From: an uncultured Ignavibacteriales bacterium
GTDB lineage: Bacteria; Bacteroidota; Ignavibacteria; Ignavibacteriales; Ignavibacteriaceae
Direction of reading: 5' to 3'
Length of the DNA stretch: 34,327 bases
Assembly (NCBI GenBank): GCA_903843135.1
Contig: CAIMOS010000234.1
Coordinates: 1-34,327, forward strand
Below the pieces are notes generated by a model. It searched no databases. It saw only the letters and a program-made list of their open reading frames with translations, and had not been told where the DNA came from. Position numbers and translations under genes: made by a program. The stretch's first letter is position 1. Every line of letters begins with the position of its first letter. Shown in pieces: positions 15,984-25,051 of the stretch.

Positions 15984-18029
15984 ATGTCTGAAAACAAACC
16001 ATTTGTGCCATTTGTCTCCCCGGACAGTAACATGGCCGAATTCACAATCCGGGCTTTAGTGATCGGATTAATTATGTCTGTAGTTCTCGGGGCTGCAAAT
16101 GCCTACCTCGGACTAAAGGCAGGAATGACAATAGCTGCTACTTACCCGGCTGCGGTTATCGGAATGGCAATCTTAAGAATTATGAAAGGTTCGATTCTCG
16201 AAGAGAATTTTGCCAGAACAGTAGGTTCCATCGGCGAATCTGTAGCCGCGGGAGCAATTTTTACAATTCCTGCGTTTTTGATAGCCGGTGTATGGACCGA
16301 ATTTTACACATTACAGCACTACCTTGAAGCATCTGCTATTATGTTTATCGGCGGCGTTGTCGGTATTATGTTCGTCACCATTCTCAGAAGAGTAATGGTG
16401 GAAGATAAGGAACTACCTTTCCCGGAATCTGTAGCCGCTTCTGAAATTCATAAAGCAGGCCAGGGCGGGCAGTCAGGCGCAAAGTTCCTTTTCTGGGCAA
16501 TGGCGCTCGGTGCGATTATTCAGATTTTAAAACAAATTCAGTTCTTCGCTGCTTCTTGGGAGAAGTTCATTGCTTTCGCGAGCAAAAAGATTATGATCGG
16601 CAAGACAGCCTCTGTTGAAGCCAGCGGCGGCGCTCTTTTAAGTACCCCCGGTGTCAGCCCTGCGTATATGGGTGTAGGATACATTATCGGTCCTAACCTT
16701 GCAGCGCTTAACTTTACCGGCGGCTTGTTAGCCTGGGGACTTTTTGTTCCTCTGCTTTTATATTTCCTTGGCCCTGAATTAGTCGCATCGCTTCAGGCAG
16801 GCGGCGTTACCGAAATTAATGATGAAACCTGGATCGGTTTAGCAACACAGGTATGGAGAAATATCGTCCGTCCGGTCGCTATAGGCGGAATGCTGATGAG
16901 CGCAGCCTTCACTTTATTCAGAATGCGCAAGAGCCTCGGAGCCGGATTAAGCCGTGCAGTCGGAGATGTAAAAAAAGCAGCTACCGGCACACACGCAGGT
17001 GAAGTCAGGACCGAAAAAGATATGAATTTCAAATGGGTTTTTATCGGGCTTGCTCTCTCTTCAGTTGCTATCTTTATTATTTATAACTACTTCGCGGGTA
17101 ATGTTACCGCTGCTCTCGTTGCGACAATCGTAATGCTTGTCGCGGGATTTTTCTTTGCTGCAGTCTCCGGCTACCTTGTCGGAATGATCGGCTCAAGCAA
17201 CAACCCGATCTCAGGTTTAACTATTTCAACACTTATCATTGCTGCCTTACTTATGGTTGCCTTAGGTGTTAAAGGTATGGAAGGCATTTCCGCTGTGCTT
17301 GGCGTTGCTGCAGTTATCTGCGTCGCGGCAGCAGTTGCAGGTGAAATGCTTCAGGATCTTAAGGTCGGACACATCCTTGGCGGTACACCGTGGAAGATGC
17401 AGGTCGGTGATCTTTTCGGAGTTCTGCTCGCGTCAGCCGTAATGTTCTTCCCGCTTATGGTATTGCACCAGGGTGATATTATCGCCCAGGGAAAAGGTTT
17501 TATCCCCGGTGAGACCGGTTTAGGCGGAGCAAATTATTCTGCTCCTCAGGCAAGCCTTATGGCTATCCTTGCAAAGGGAATTGTCGGCGGCGATATGGCC
17601 TGGCCGTTAATTATCGTTGGTATTCTTATGGCAGTCGGATTCATTCTTGTAAAAGTTAAAAGCCCGATGCTTGTGTGCGTTGGTATGTATCTTCCGTTAG
17701 AAACCTCCTTTGCGATTTTTATCGGCGGACTGATCAAAGGAATGCTCGATAAATTCTCTGCTAAGAAGAAACACAATGAAGCCCAGAAAGCAAGAGTTGA
17801 AAATACCGGTGTTCTTCTTGCCTCGGGTCTGATTGCAGGCGAGGCGCTGGTCGGCCTTCTTTTCGCTTTTCTCGCGGTGGTCGAAATTAAGACTCCGATT
17901 ATCTTCGAACATCCTTCGTTCTTAATCAGTCTGTTAGTTTTTGTTGTCGTAGCGTTTGTTCTTACAAAATATCCGCTTGGCAATGCCGGAAAGCCGGATG
18001 AACCTGCTCCTCCAACAGCAGTAATGTAA
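15984..18029 (+). CDS. oligopeptide transporter, OPT family
   Basis: Large inner-membrane transporter of 681 residues with about 14-16 hydrophobic segments. Hallmarks of the prokaryotic OPT family are the start FTIRALVIGLIMSVVLGAAN with YLGLKAGMTIAATYPAAVIG just after it, and the GSSNNPISG motif (403-411). It should import oligopeptides by proton symport, although some OPT members carry metal chelates. AGAGGAGA about 6 nt before the ATG is a strong ribosome site. Downstream, past a short-U-tract hairpin, are a PqqD-like gene and a PepD dipeptidase, which supports the peptide role: import first, then cytoplasmic cleavage. Confidence 0.9.
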   Translation: MSENKPFVPFVSPDSNMAEFTIRALVIGLIMSVVLGAANAYLGLKAGMTIAATYPAAVIGMAILRIMKGSILEENFARTVGSIGESVAAGAIFTIPAFLIAGVWTEFYTLQHYLEASAIMFIGGVVGIMFVTILRRVMVEDKELPFPESVAASEIHKAGQGGQSGAKFLFWAMALGAIIQILKQIQFFAASWEKFIAFASKKIMIGKTASVEASGGALLSTPGVSPAYMGVGYIIGPNLAALNFTGGLLAWGLFVPLLLYFLGPELVASLQAGGVTEINDETWIGLATQVWRNIVRPVAIGGMLMSAAFTLFRMRKSLGAGLSRAVGDVKKAATGTHAGEVRTEKDMNFKWVFIGLALSSVAIFIIYNYFAGNVTAALVATIVMLVAGFFFAAVSGYLVGMIGSSNNPISGLTISTLIIAALLMVALGVKGMEGISAVLGVAAVICVAAAVAGEMLQDLKVGHILGGTPWKMQVGDLFGVLLASAVMFFPLMVLHQGDIIAQGKGFIPGETGLGGANYSAPQASLMAILAKGIVGGDMAWPLIIVGILMAVGFILVKVKSPMLVCVGMYLPLETSFAIFIGGLIKGMLDKFSAKKKHNEAQKARVENTGVLLASGLIAGEALVGLLFAFLAVVEIKTPIIFEHPSFLISLLVFVVVAFVLTKYPLGNAGKPDEPAPPTAVM

Positions 18030-18042
18030 AATTCATTCATGA

Positions 18043-18071
18043 GGGCTATCCTGGTTCAGGATAGCCCTTTT
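18043..18071 (+). terminator. intrinsic terminator, probably leaky, between OPT transporter and PqqD-like gene
   Basis: Perfect 11-bp stem GGGCTATCCTG (18043-18053) / CAGGATAGCCC (18057-18067) with a 3-nt loop, but only four T follow. The next gene starts 14 bases further on, so part of its transcripts probably come from read-through. Confidence 0.8.
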
Positions 18072-18085
18072 AAGTTCAGAATATA

Positions 18086-18451
18086 ATGTCCAAAAAAGAA
18101 AAACCCGTTCTTAATTACCTCGAACTGACTCCGCTTCATAAAGCTGATTTTATTGATGAAGGGGACACTGTTATTGTGCTGGAACCTAAATTCAGAAAGC
18201 CCTGGCTCAAGAAAATCCTGAAACCGGTAATGAAAAATGAAAATATAAAAGTTAAACTTGATGAGTTTGGATCTAACGCCTGGCGCCTTATCGACGGCAC
18301 GAGGAAAGTCAGTGAGATTGTTGAAGAAATGACTAAAATTTTCGGTGATAAAATTCAGCCTGCCGATTTACGGCTGACCAAATTTTTTACCGGATTAATG
18401 CATCACGATTATATAACATTCACAGAAATAATAAAGAAAGAAGATAAATAA
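18086..18451 (+). CDS. PqqD-like (RRE-fold) small protein
   Basis: Protein of 121 residues. The region from about 54 to 112 (IKVKLDEFGSNAWRLIDGTR, EIVEEMTKIFG, LRLTKFFTGLMHHDYITF) matches the PqqD family, a small winged-helix fold that in PqqD and RiPP enzymes binds a peptide leader. The N-terminal 50 residues are charged and unassigned. There is no PqqA-like precursor, radical SAM enzyme or cyclase near, so a RiPP role is not shown. The gene starts 14 bases after a terminator hairpin, lacks a clear ribosome site, and its stop overlaps the dipeptidase start (TAATG). The coupling suggests a peptide-binding or regulatory partner of the dipeptidase or the transporter, which is inference. Confidence 0.75.
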   Translation: MSKKEKPVLNYLELTPLHKADFIDEGDTVIVLEPKFRKPWLKKILKPVMKNENIKVKLDEFGSNAWRLIDGTRKVSEIVEEMTKIFGDKIQPADLRLTKFFTGLMHHDYITFTEIIKKEDK

Positions 18452-19911
18452 TGGGTACTGTATTAGGTCACCTAAAACCGGAATTAGTCTGGTATCATTT
18501 CGAAGAAATCTGCAAACACCCGCGTCCTTCTAAATTTGAAGAGAAAATTGCTGCCTATGTTAAATCAGTCGGCGAAAGACTTAAACTTGAAACAATTGTT
18601 GATTCCTGCGGCAACATAATTATTAAAAAACCCGCCACACCGGGCCTTGAAAATCTGCGTACCGTAATTCTTCAGGGACATATCGATATGGTATGCGAGA
18701 AGAACCGTGGTGTTGAACACGATTTTGATAATGATCCCATTCAACCATACATCGATGGGGAGTGGGTTAAAGCGAAAGGTACAACTCTCGGTGCAGATAA
18801 CGGAATCGGTGTTGCTGCTGCGCTGGCCGCACTGGAAGACAAATCATTAAAACACGGTCCCCTCGAATGCCTTTTTACGGTTGATGAGGAAACCGGACTA
18901 ACCGGCGCCAGTAATCTTGAGCAAGGATTACTCAAGGGATCAATACTTATTAATATGGACTCTGAAGAAGAAGGCAGTTTATACATCGGATGTTCCGGCG
19001 GAAAAAACACACAGGCCTTTTTTAAGTACACTCCCGATGCAGTTCCTGCAGATACAGCAGCTTATGAAATTAAAGTTGCGGGCCTCGTCGGCGGACACTC
19101 AGGGCTTGAAATCCATTCAGGCAGAGGAAACGCGATCAAGATCGTAACAAGGTTGCTGACTTACGCTCAGGAGAATTTCGGGCTGAGACTTGCACAGATC
19201 GAAGGGGGAAATAAACATAACGCGATCCCCAGAGAAGCCTTCGCTATTGTTACCGTGCCGAAGGCAAAGCAAACTCAATTCACTGATTATGTTATAGAAT
19301 TCAATAAAACGGTAAAAGAAGAAAACTCGACAGTCGAAAAATCGCTTGAAGTATCAGCGGAGCCGCACACTGCTCCCGCCAATATGCTTCCGAAAGATGT
19401 CCAGGCTAAATTGCTGCTGTCACTCTACGCAGTTCCTCACGGAGTTGTTAAGATGTCGGCTGATATTCCTGAATTGGTTGAAACAAGCACAAACCTCGCG
19501 ACAATTAAAACTGAAAATAATACGGTTCAAATCGTTACCAGCCAGAGAAGTTCGGTGGCTTCAGAGATTATTGATATAGTCGAAATGACAGCATCAGTTT
19601 TCAAACTTGCCGGCGCTGAAATTTCTTTTGGTGACGGTTATCCGGGATGGAAACCTAATGTCAGCTCTGAGATTCTCGGAGTTTTCAAATCCACGTTCAA
19701 AAAACTTTACGGTAAAGAACCTGAAGTGAAAGCGATCCACGCGGGTCTGGAATGCGGAATTATAGGCGAAAAATATCCGGGGCTTGATATGATATCATTC
19801 GGGCCTACGATGTTCGGCGTTCACTCACCGGATGAAAAACTGAAGATCGATACAGTTCCGAGATTCTATGAACTTTTGCAGAATGTACTTCAAAATATCC
19901 CGAAAAACTGA
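18451..19911 (+). CDS. pepD: aminoacyl-histidine dipeptidase / cytosol non-specific dipeptidase PepD
   Basis: Zinc dipeptidase of the M20 family, 486 residues, the usual PepD length. Metal ligands and catalytic residues are all visible: His77 and Asp79 in QGHIDMVCEK, Asp116 in LGADNGIG, Glu146-Glu147 in DEETGLTGAS, Asp170 in INMDSEEEG and His458 in GVHSPDEK. The lid domain has GGHSGLEIHSGRGNA. It splits dipeptides such as beta-Ala-His and many Xaa-His or unspecific dipeptides in the cytoplasm. Translation is coupled to the PqqD-like gene, and the OPT peptide transporter is just upstream, giving an uptake-and-hydrolysis set. A good terminator follows. Confidence 0.93.
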   Translation: MGTVLGHLKPELVWYHFEEICKHPRPSKFEEKIAAYVKSVGERLKLETIVDSCGNIIIKKPATPGLENLRTVILQGHIDMVCEKNRGVEHDFDNDPIQPYIDGEWVKAKGTTLGADNGIGVAAALAALEDKSLKHGPLECLFTVDEETGLTGASNLEQGLLKGSILINMDSEEEGSLYIGCSGGKNTQAFFKYTPDAVPADTAAYEIKVAGLVGGHSGLEIHSGRGNAIKIVTRLLTYAQENFGLRLAQIEGGNKHNAIPREAFAIVTVPKAKQTQFTDYVIEFNKTVKEENSTVEKSLEVSAEPHTAPANMLPKDVQAKLLLSLYAVPHGVVKMSADIPELVETSTNLATIKTENNTVQIVTSQRSSVASEIIDIVEMTASVFKLAGAEISFGDGYPGWKPNVSSEILGVFKSTFKKLYGKEPEVKAIHAGLECGIIGEKYPGLDMISFGPTMFGVHSPDEKLKIDTVPRFYELLQNVLQNIPKN

Positions 19912-19930
19912 TTGATGATTTAATAAAAAT

Positions 19931-19968
19931 AAACCTCCGCTGAACATTGTTTCTCCGGAGGTTTTTTT
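19931..19968 (+). terminator. intrinsic terminator after pepD
   Basis: Stem AAACCTCCG (19931-19939) / CGGAGGTTT (19956-19964), 16-nt loop, followed by a run of T (19962-19968). It separates the peptide-use block from the MFS gene. Confidence 0.88.
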
Positions 19969-20020
19969 ATTTTATATATTACAATTTAAATAAACTCAAA
20001 TACTTACTTAGGACCACTTG

Positions 20021-21382
20021 ATGGCTGAAAGCGGCGTTTTTAAAAGACCGGAACCTACATTCCTTTTCAGATGGGGAGTGTTACTCTTCATCTCACTTGC
20101 AATGTTCGGCAACTACTATATCTATGACAGCATCAGCCCGCTGGCTGACCTGCTGAAAACACAGCTAAATTTTTCGGATTCGAATATCGGTTTACTCAAC
20201 GCGATATACAGCCTTCCCAATATCCTGATGGTTTTGGTCGGAGGCATAATTATCGACCGGATTGGTACAAGGAAATCGGTTTTCATTTTCACCATATTGA
20301 TAATGCTCGGTTCGGTTGTCACAGCCGTTTACGGAAATATCTATACTATGGCTGCCGGCAGGCTGCTTTTCGGTCTCGGCGCGGAATCTATGATAGTCGC
20401 AATCACCACAATAATTGCAAGATGGTTCAAGGGCAAAGAATTATCTTTTGCTTTTGGTTTAAATCTTACTGTAGCGCGTTTCGGTTCCTTTATGGCGCTT
20501 AATTCGCCTTCCTGGGCAAGATCATATTATGAAAACTGGCAGGGACCTCTTTGGCTGACAGTTATTTGCGGAATATCAGCAGTAGTTTTTATAGTTATAT
20601 ATTATGTGATGGATGCTTCCGCAAGCAAGAGATTCACGTTACCGCCCGAAGGCTCGCAGGATGAAATTAAAATTAAAGAAATTTTTAATTACGATAAATC
20701 ATTCTGGTTCATCTCCGCATTATGTGTTACTTTCTATTCAGCGATGTTTCCTTTTCAGACATTCGCTATCAAATTTTTCCAGGAAGCACACGGTACGACC
20801 CGGGAGGTCGGCGGAAATTTGTCCAGCATTCTAACGCTGGCCGCGATGGTTTTTACGCCGCTTTTCGGTTTACTATCGGATAAGATCGGCAAGCGTTCCT
20901 TACTTATGATGCTCGGATCGGTTTTAATAATGCCGGTTTATCTTATTATGGCTTACAAAATGGATCTGGCGGCACCACTTGGGCTCACCGGTGGTATTCA
21001 TTTGAATATCAGTTTCTTCGGAATAGAAGATTCTGTAATACCTTACTACCTTATCTTCCCGATGGCGATTATGGGAATTGCTTTTTCGTTAATCCCTGCG
21101 GTGATGTGGCCTTCCGTTTCATTAATTGTCGACAGCAGCAAACTGGGCACCGCCTATGGGCTGATGACAATGATCCAGAATATTGGCCTGGCAGGATTTA
21201 ACCTTCTGATTGGTTATGTGAATGATGTTAGTCTGGCCGGAGCAGATAATCCCGGAGGTTATACTCCCGGGATGTGGATATTTTCTTCTTTAGGATTTTT
21301 CGGATTGTTATTCGCTTACCTCTTAAGGGCGAATGAGAATAAAAAAGGAACTTCTGCGCTCGAAAAAGGTATGAATAATTAG
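20021..21382 (+). CDS. MFS transporter
   Basis: Major facilitator permease of 453 residues with twelve predicted membrane helices. The loop 2-3 motif A is GGIIIDRIGTRKS (74-86), and the equivalent loop of the second half is GLLSDKIGKRS (283-293). AGGA at 20010-20013 is correctly spaced for the ATG at 20021; a TTG directly before it is not needed. The substrate is unknown: organic-anion antiporter-like and drug-efflux-like families share these motifs, and the neighbours do not help. It may be read with the following exported-protein gene, 30 bases downstream, as no terminator is visible between them. Confidence 0.88.
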   Translation: MAESGVFKRPEPTFLFRWGVLLFISLAMFGNYYIYDSISPLADLLKTQLNFSDSNIGLLNAIYSLPNILMVLVGGIIIDRIGTRKSVFIFTILIMLGSVVTAVYGNIYTMAAGRLLFGLGAESMIVAITTIIARWFKGKELSFAFGLNLTVARFGSFMALNSPSWARSYYENWQGPLWLTVICGISAVVFIVIYYVMDASASKRFTLPPEGSQDEIKIKEIFNYDKSFWFISALCVTFYSAMFPFQTFAIKFFQEAHGTTREVGGNLSSILTLAAMVFTPLFGLLSDKIGKRSLLMMLGSVLIMPVYLIMAYKMDLAAPLGLTGGIHLNISFFGIEDSVIPYYLIFPMAIMGIAFSLIPAVMWPSVSLIVDSSKLGTAYGLMTMIQNIGLAGFNLLIGYVNDVSLAGADNPGGYTPGMWIFSSLGFFGLLFAYLLRANENKKGTSALEKGMNN

Positions 21383-21412
21383 AGATTAATGGATTTAGAT
21401 AGTATCTAAAAA

Positions 21413-22180
21413 ATGCGAAGCAGACTTGAAATATTATTATTCCTGATCTTAACTTTTTATGCATCGGAAGAGCTTTTTGCTCAGGAATTCGGGTTTGGAT
21501 GTTTCGGCCTGGTTGGGGGATATGCAGGGTACGAGACGCAGATAGTTCACGCTGACGGGCTAAATAATTATATTAATGCATTCAATACTATGAGAGCGGA
21601 TTCGATGGAAAGTCCGCTGTCCCTCTTCGACGAACTGAAAGGGTTCCGGTTTGGGCTTGATGTTTACAGGTTGAAATATGTAGGGTTCGCAGTAAAATTT
21701 AAATCTTATTATCAGCGCCTTTCAGCGAAGAAACAAACCCTCGTCACGCTCAGTCAGGGCGCCCGTCAGAATAATTCGCTTGAATTCGTAATGAATAATT
21801 TTGCCATCGGGGCCGATGTCACTACTCCGATTACACGTATGATCACCTGGAAAATACTGGACGTCGGGATGATACTGAATACTGCTTCTTTTATTAAGAC
21901 TATTAACACGTCGACCACAACTTTTGAGTCAAAAGATTATAAATCTGTTGAAACTTCTCTCGGATATTCTATTGGTACAGGTTTTATCCTGAACATAATT
22001 GAAGATTATATCAGTCTTGAAGGGACGGCAGCCTATTCCTTTTTTAGCGTCAGAAGGCTGCGAAGCGGAAGTTTTGAATACCTGACTGTTACAGAAACCA
22101 ATCCGGCGATAATGGATATCGGAGTGAATAACGGCGGATTGAATACACTAATTCAGTTTAATATTGGTCTTCCATTTTAA
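21413..22180 (+). CDS. exported protein, probable outer-membrane beta-barrel
   Basis: Unrecognised protein of 255 residues. It begins with a clear signal peptide (charged MRSR, hydrophobic core, cleavage after LFAQ at about 24). The mature part alternates hydrophobic and polar residues in short strands, is rich in Gly and aromatic residues, and ends IQFNIGLPF with a terminal Phe, as in outer-membrane barrels. The short alternating segments suggest 8-10 strands, which is only an estimate by eye. No lipobox and no T9SS tail. It sits between an MFS transporter and an M29-like peptidase, and gives no hint of function. Confidence 0.7.
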   Translation: MRSRLEILLFLILTFYASEELFAQEFGFGCFGLVGGYAGYETQIVHADGLNNYINAFNTMRADSMESPLSLFDELKGFRFGLDVYRLKYVGFAVKFKSYYQRLSAKKQTLVTLSQGARQNNSLEFVMNNFAIGADVTTPITRMITWKILDVGMILNTASFIKTINTSTTTFESKDYKSVETSLGYSIGTGFILNIIEDYISLEGTAAYSFFSVRRLRSGSFEYLTVTETNPAIMDIGVNNGGLNTLIQFNIGLPF

Positions 22181-22190
22181 GGATTATTTT

Positions 22191-23156
22191 ATGAAATTAT
22201 CAAAATTAGATCTTGCAAGCAGAATAGCAATCAGAGACTGTATGGGCACTTCAAAAAGCGAAAAAGTGCTCGTAATCTGTGATAAAAACAAAAGGGAAAT
22301 TGGGCTTTCACTTTTTGAGAACGCCGTAGGGTTGGGGCACGAATCATTCTATCTGGAGATGAAACCCCTCGAAATGAACGGCCAGGAACCTCCTGAAGAT
22401 ATTGCTGAACTGATGAAAAAATTTGATGTAGTATTCTGCCCGACTACTACTTCTCTAACTCACACAAGAGCGCGCCAACAGGCATCTGCACTCGGCGCCA
22501 GAATAGCCACTTTCCCCGGAATTACTAAAGAAGTGATGATCAGGGGATTGAATGCTGACTATAATAAAATTGCTGCTTTATCAATAAAATTGAAATCAAT
22601 CCTTGAAGGAGGAAAGCATATCCGGGTAACTTCACCCGCAGGAACTGACATATCGTTCAGTATAGAAGGAAGAAATTCCTACGCCTCAAAAGGCCTTTTT
22701 CACGCGAAGGGGGAGAGCGGGAATTTACCGACAGGCGAAACATATCTGGCTCCTGTCGAAGGTACTGCAGAAGGAACGGTAGTAGTCGACGGATCGATGG
22801 CTGGCCTGGGACTTGTGAAGAACACAAATATTAAGATGATTGTCAGGAACGGGTACGCTGAACAGATTACGGGCGGTCCGATGGCGAAACGGCTCAATGT
22901 GATGCTCGATAAAGTTGGCCGGGATGCCAGGAATATTGCGGAGTTTGGGATCGGGACAAATGACAAAGCCAGGCTCAGCGGTGTGCTGCTTGAAGACGAG
23001 AAAGTTATGGGAACGATTCACATCGCTTTGGGAAATAATAAGTCTATGGGCGGGAATATCGGAGTTTCGCTTCATCTTGACGGAGTTGTCCTTATGCCGG
23101 ATGTCTATCTTGACGGCCGGATCCTGATGAAAAAAGGAAAACTTACCGGCGTTTGA
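22191..23156 (+). CDS. aminopeptidase, M29 / NicX-like family (COG2309)
   Basis: Protein of 321 residues, in the compact branch of the leucyl aminopeptidase T family. The middle holds IRVTSPAGTDISFSIEGR and NLPTGETYLAPVEGTAEG (from 178); the C-terminal part holds the presumed metal ligands: Glu251 in EFGIGTN, EDEK (268-271), His277 in GTIHIALGNN and the HLD triplet (295-297). Family members are metallo-aminopeptidases, but the related NicX is a ring-cleaving dioxygenase, so the reaction is not certain. TAAGGAT before the ATG at 22191 supports this start over a TTG at 22164, which would overlap the previous gene. No signal peptide, so cytoplasmic. Confidence 0.8.
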   Translation: MKLSKLDLASRIAIRDCMGTSKSEKVLVICDKNKREIGLSLFENAVGLGHESFYLEMKPLEMNGQEPPEDIAELMKKFDVVFCPTTTSLTHTRARQQASALGARIATFPGITKEVMIRGLNADYNKIAALSIKLKSILEGGKHIRVTSPAGTDISFSIEGRNSYASKGLFHAKGESGNLPTGETYLAPVEGTAEGTVVVDGSMAGLGLVKNTNIKMIVRNGYAEQITGGPMAKRLNVMLDKVGRDARNIAEFGIGTNDKARLSGVLLEDEKVMGTIHIALGNNKSMGGNIGVSLHLDGVVLMPDVYLDGRILMKKGKLTGV

Positions 23157-23235
23157 ACTGACTTAAGCCAGATTGACAGATTTGCAAAGTGTTTCCGGAT
23201 AAAATATCCCTGAGCCGGCGCCAAAATCTACCAAA

Positions 23236-23267
23236 TTTGAATTATTTAATCAGTTGAGTTATCTTTA
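23236..23267 (+). promoter_or_regulatory. possible promoter of the surface / TonB-like cluster
   Basis: TTTG (23236-23239), 20 bases, then TATCTTTA (23260-23267) fits the Bacteroidota TTTG-N19/20-TANNTTTG pattern except for the last base. The start would be near 23274, giving a leader of about 75 nt before the first gene of the cluster. The rest of the 23157-23348 gap shows nothing else. Confidence 0.3.
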
Positions 23268-23348
23268 AATTAAACCTTTAAAATTTTATACTATTGCCAC
23301 TATGGTTCTTCAATTATCTAAATTTACCATCCACTTAAACTATAAGCT

Positions 23349-25031
23349 ATGATGTTTTATAGATACAATTTTATTTTCCTGCTTTTCCTTTTTTCCTCTG
23401 CCCTCAGTTTCGCTCAATTCTCTCTGATAGATACAACCTTCTTAGGGACAAATGTTGATACTGTTTCCTCCCAGGCAGTCGACTACAAAACACGCCCGGG
23501 AATACTTCAGATTGAAACGGGAGAAAGAGAAAATCTGGCAAAAAACCGTTCAGCGTACATTGTTTATACCGGTACGCAGCCGACAGATACTTCAAGGCGC
23601 AACGCACTCCGATTACTAGACGGATTGTACAGTTCACCTTCCTTTATCGAATTTCCTCCGCTTAATCTTGGCGGGCTCGAGGGTAACTATGTTATAATAG
23701 ACCTTCAGGCATTCCGTACTATCAAGAAAGTCCAGATGTACACTCTCGGGAAGAATATGAATTTGCGTCCCAGGGCCTTCACAATTTTCGCGGGTGAAGA
23801 TACGATCACGATGGAGAAAGTATTTCAGGCAACCGATAACCAGGCTGTAGAACCTGTATCAGAATTTACCCCGATAGTCGCAAAGTATGTAAAAGTAGTT
23901 TTTGACGTAATAGCGCAGAATAACAGTACCGTTATTTCTGAAATCGAAGTTTTCGGAGAAGGTTTTTTACCAACCGGATTATATGTTTCAACACCGCGCA
24001 ATATTGGTAAAAAAGTAAATTTCGGATCAGTTCAATATACGGGGAATAAACCTGCGGGAACTGAAATGTATTTTAGTTTCAGAACCGGAAATAAATCATC
24101 TATTGATACTTCCTGGAGCCCGTGGTCCGACTCTGTTGCGAATTCAGGCGACTTATTCCTTGTCAACGAACCCCGGCAATACATTCAATACCGCGTCAGG
24201 CTAAAAACTTCAAACCTTCTCTCACCCGAAATTGATGAGATCCGAATTAATTATGATACTTCCGCAGTCGTTTCTGTTTCGGATGCTCAGATCAGCCCGC
24301 AGCAGGCACAGGTACTTAAAGAACAGGAATTTACTTTATCCATCAATACTGAGTTCTCAACCAGCGATTACGGAATAGACTCTGTTTATGTAATAACACC
24401 ATCGCCCGTTCAGTTGGTTGATGTGCTGGTCAATAATGTCCGTGCGGCGTATCTGTCCCGTGTCTCGGCCAGTTATTTTTATATTGTATTCAATTCCTCA
24501 ATAAAAACAAATTCTACAATAGCCATAAAATTCAAGTCCACTCCTTTCCTCGCAGTAAATCCATACAGAATTATGGCGAGCAGTAAACTTGTTTCGAATA
24601 ATCCTCAGAAAATCGATTCGAGAATTTCAGATCAGGTTGAAGGGTGGAGCGTTGTAACTGTCGGAGTGCCGGATAAACTTATTATCAATCCGGAAGCAGT
24701 TCCCAATCCATTCACGCCAAACGGAGACGGCAGGAATGATGAAACCAAAATTGAATTTTTCCTCGGCAACATCGGCGAACCGGGCAGCCTGATCGGCAAT
24801 CAGGTCAGGAAACTTACGATACATATTTTTGACCTGAACGGGCGGATGATAAAAGAGTTATTAAATTCTGAAACTTCTGCCGCAGCATATATTTCGGATA
24901 ATGGTGTTGTCTGGGACGGCCGGGACGATAACGGAGAAAAGGTCCGTCCGGGCGTTTATCTTTACCAGATACATATTGATAGCGACAATGGCGGTGAAAC
25001 AGTTACCAAAACCGTTGTTGTTGCTTATTAA
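23349..25031 (+). CDS. exported discoidin-like protein with FlgD-like / T9SS-type C-terminal domain
   Basis: Protein of 560 residues, first of the surface cluster. A signal peptide (about 1-22, ending SFAQ) is followed by a region (about 60-205) with the jelly-roll pattern of F5/8 type C (discoidin) domains: NLAKNRSAYI, YVIIDLQAFRTIKKVQMYT, FTIFAGED, KYVKVVFDV and a closing SEIEVFGEG. A middle part of unassigned beta domains follows. The end is PNPFTPNGDGRND (452-464), an Ig-like strand set with IFDLNGRMIKEL, WDGRDDNG (522-529) and PGVYLYQIHI, as in gliding-motility type C-terminal and FlgD-like domains. It is likely displayed on the cell surface, perhaps through T9SS, binding sugars or another envelope component; that is inference. 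Confidence 0.78.
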   Translation: MMFYRYNFIFLLFLFSSALSFAQFSLIDTTFLGTNVDTVSSQAVDYKTRPGILQIETGERENLAKNRSAYIVYTGTQPTDTSRRNALRLLDGLYSSPSFIEFPPLNLGGLEGNYVIIDLQAFRTIKKVQMYTLGKNMNLRPRAFTIFAGEDTITMEKVFQATDNQAVEPVSEFTPIVAKYVKVVFDVIAQNNSTVISEIEVFGEGFLPTGLYVSTPRNIGKKVNFGSVQYTGNKPAGTEMYFSFRTGNKSSIDTSWSPWSDSVANSGDLFLVNEPRQYIQYRVRLKTSNLLSPEIDEIRINYDTSAVVSVSDAQISPQQAQVLKEQEFTLSINTEFSTSDYGIDSVYVITPSPVQLVDVLVNNVRAAYLSRVSASYFYIVFNSSIKTNSTIAIKFKSTPFLAVNPYRIMASSKLVSNNPQKIDSRISDQVEGWSVVTVGVPDKLIINPEAVPNPFTPNGDGRNDETKIEFFLGNIGEPGSLIGNQVRKLTIHIFDLNGRMIKELLNSETSAAAYISDNGVVWDGRDDNGEKVRPGVYLYQIHIDSDNGGETVTKTVVVAY

Positions 25032-25051
25032 AAATTTAGAATGAGGTATCA

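Noticed and set aside
17546-18040. Long minus-strand open frame (164 codons) opposite the end of the OPT gene
   Set aside because: It is the mirror of a strongly supported membrane-protein gene, has no family signature and no ribosome site.
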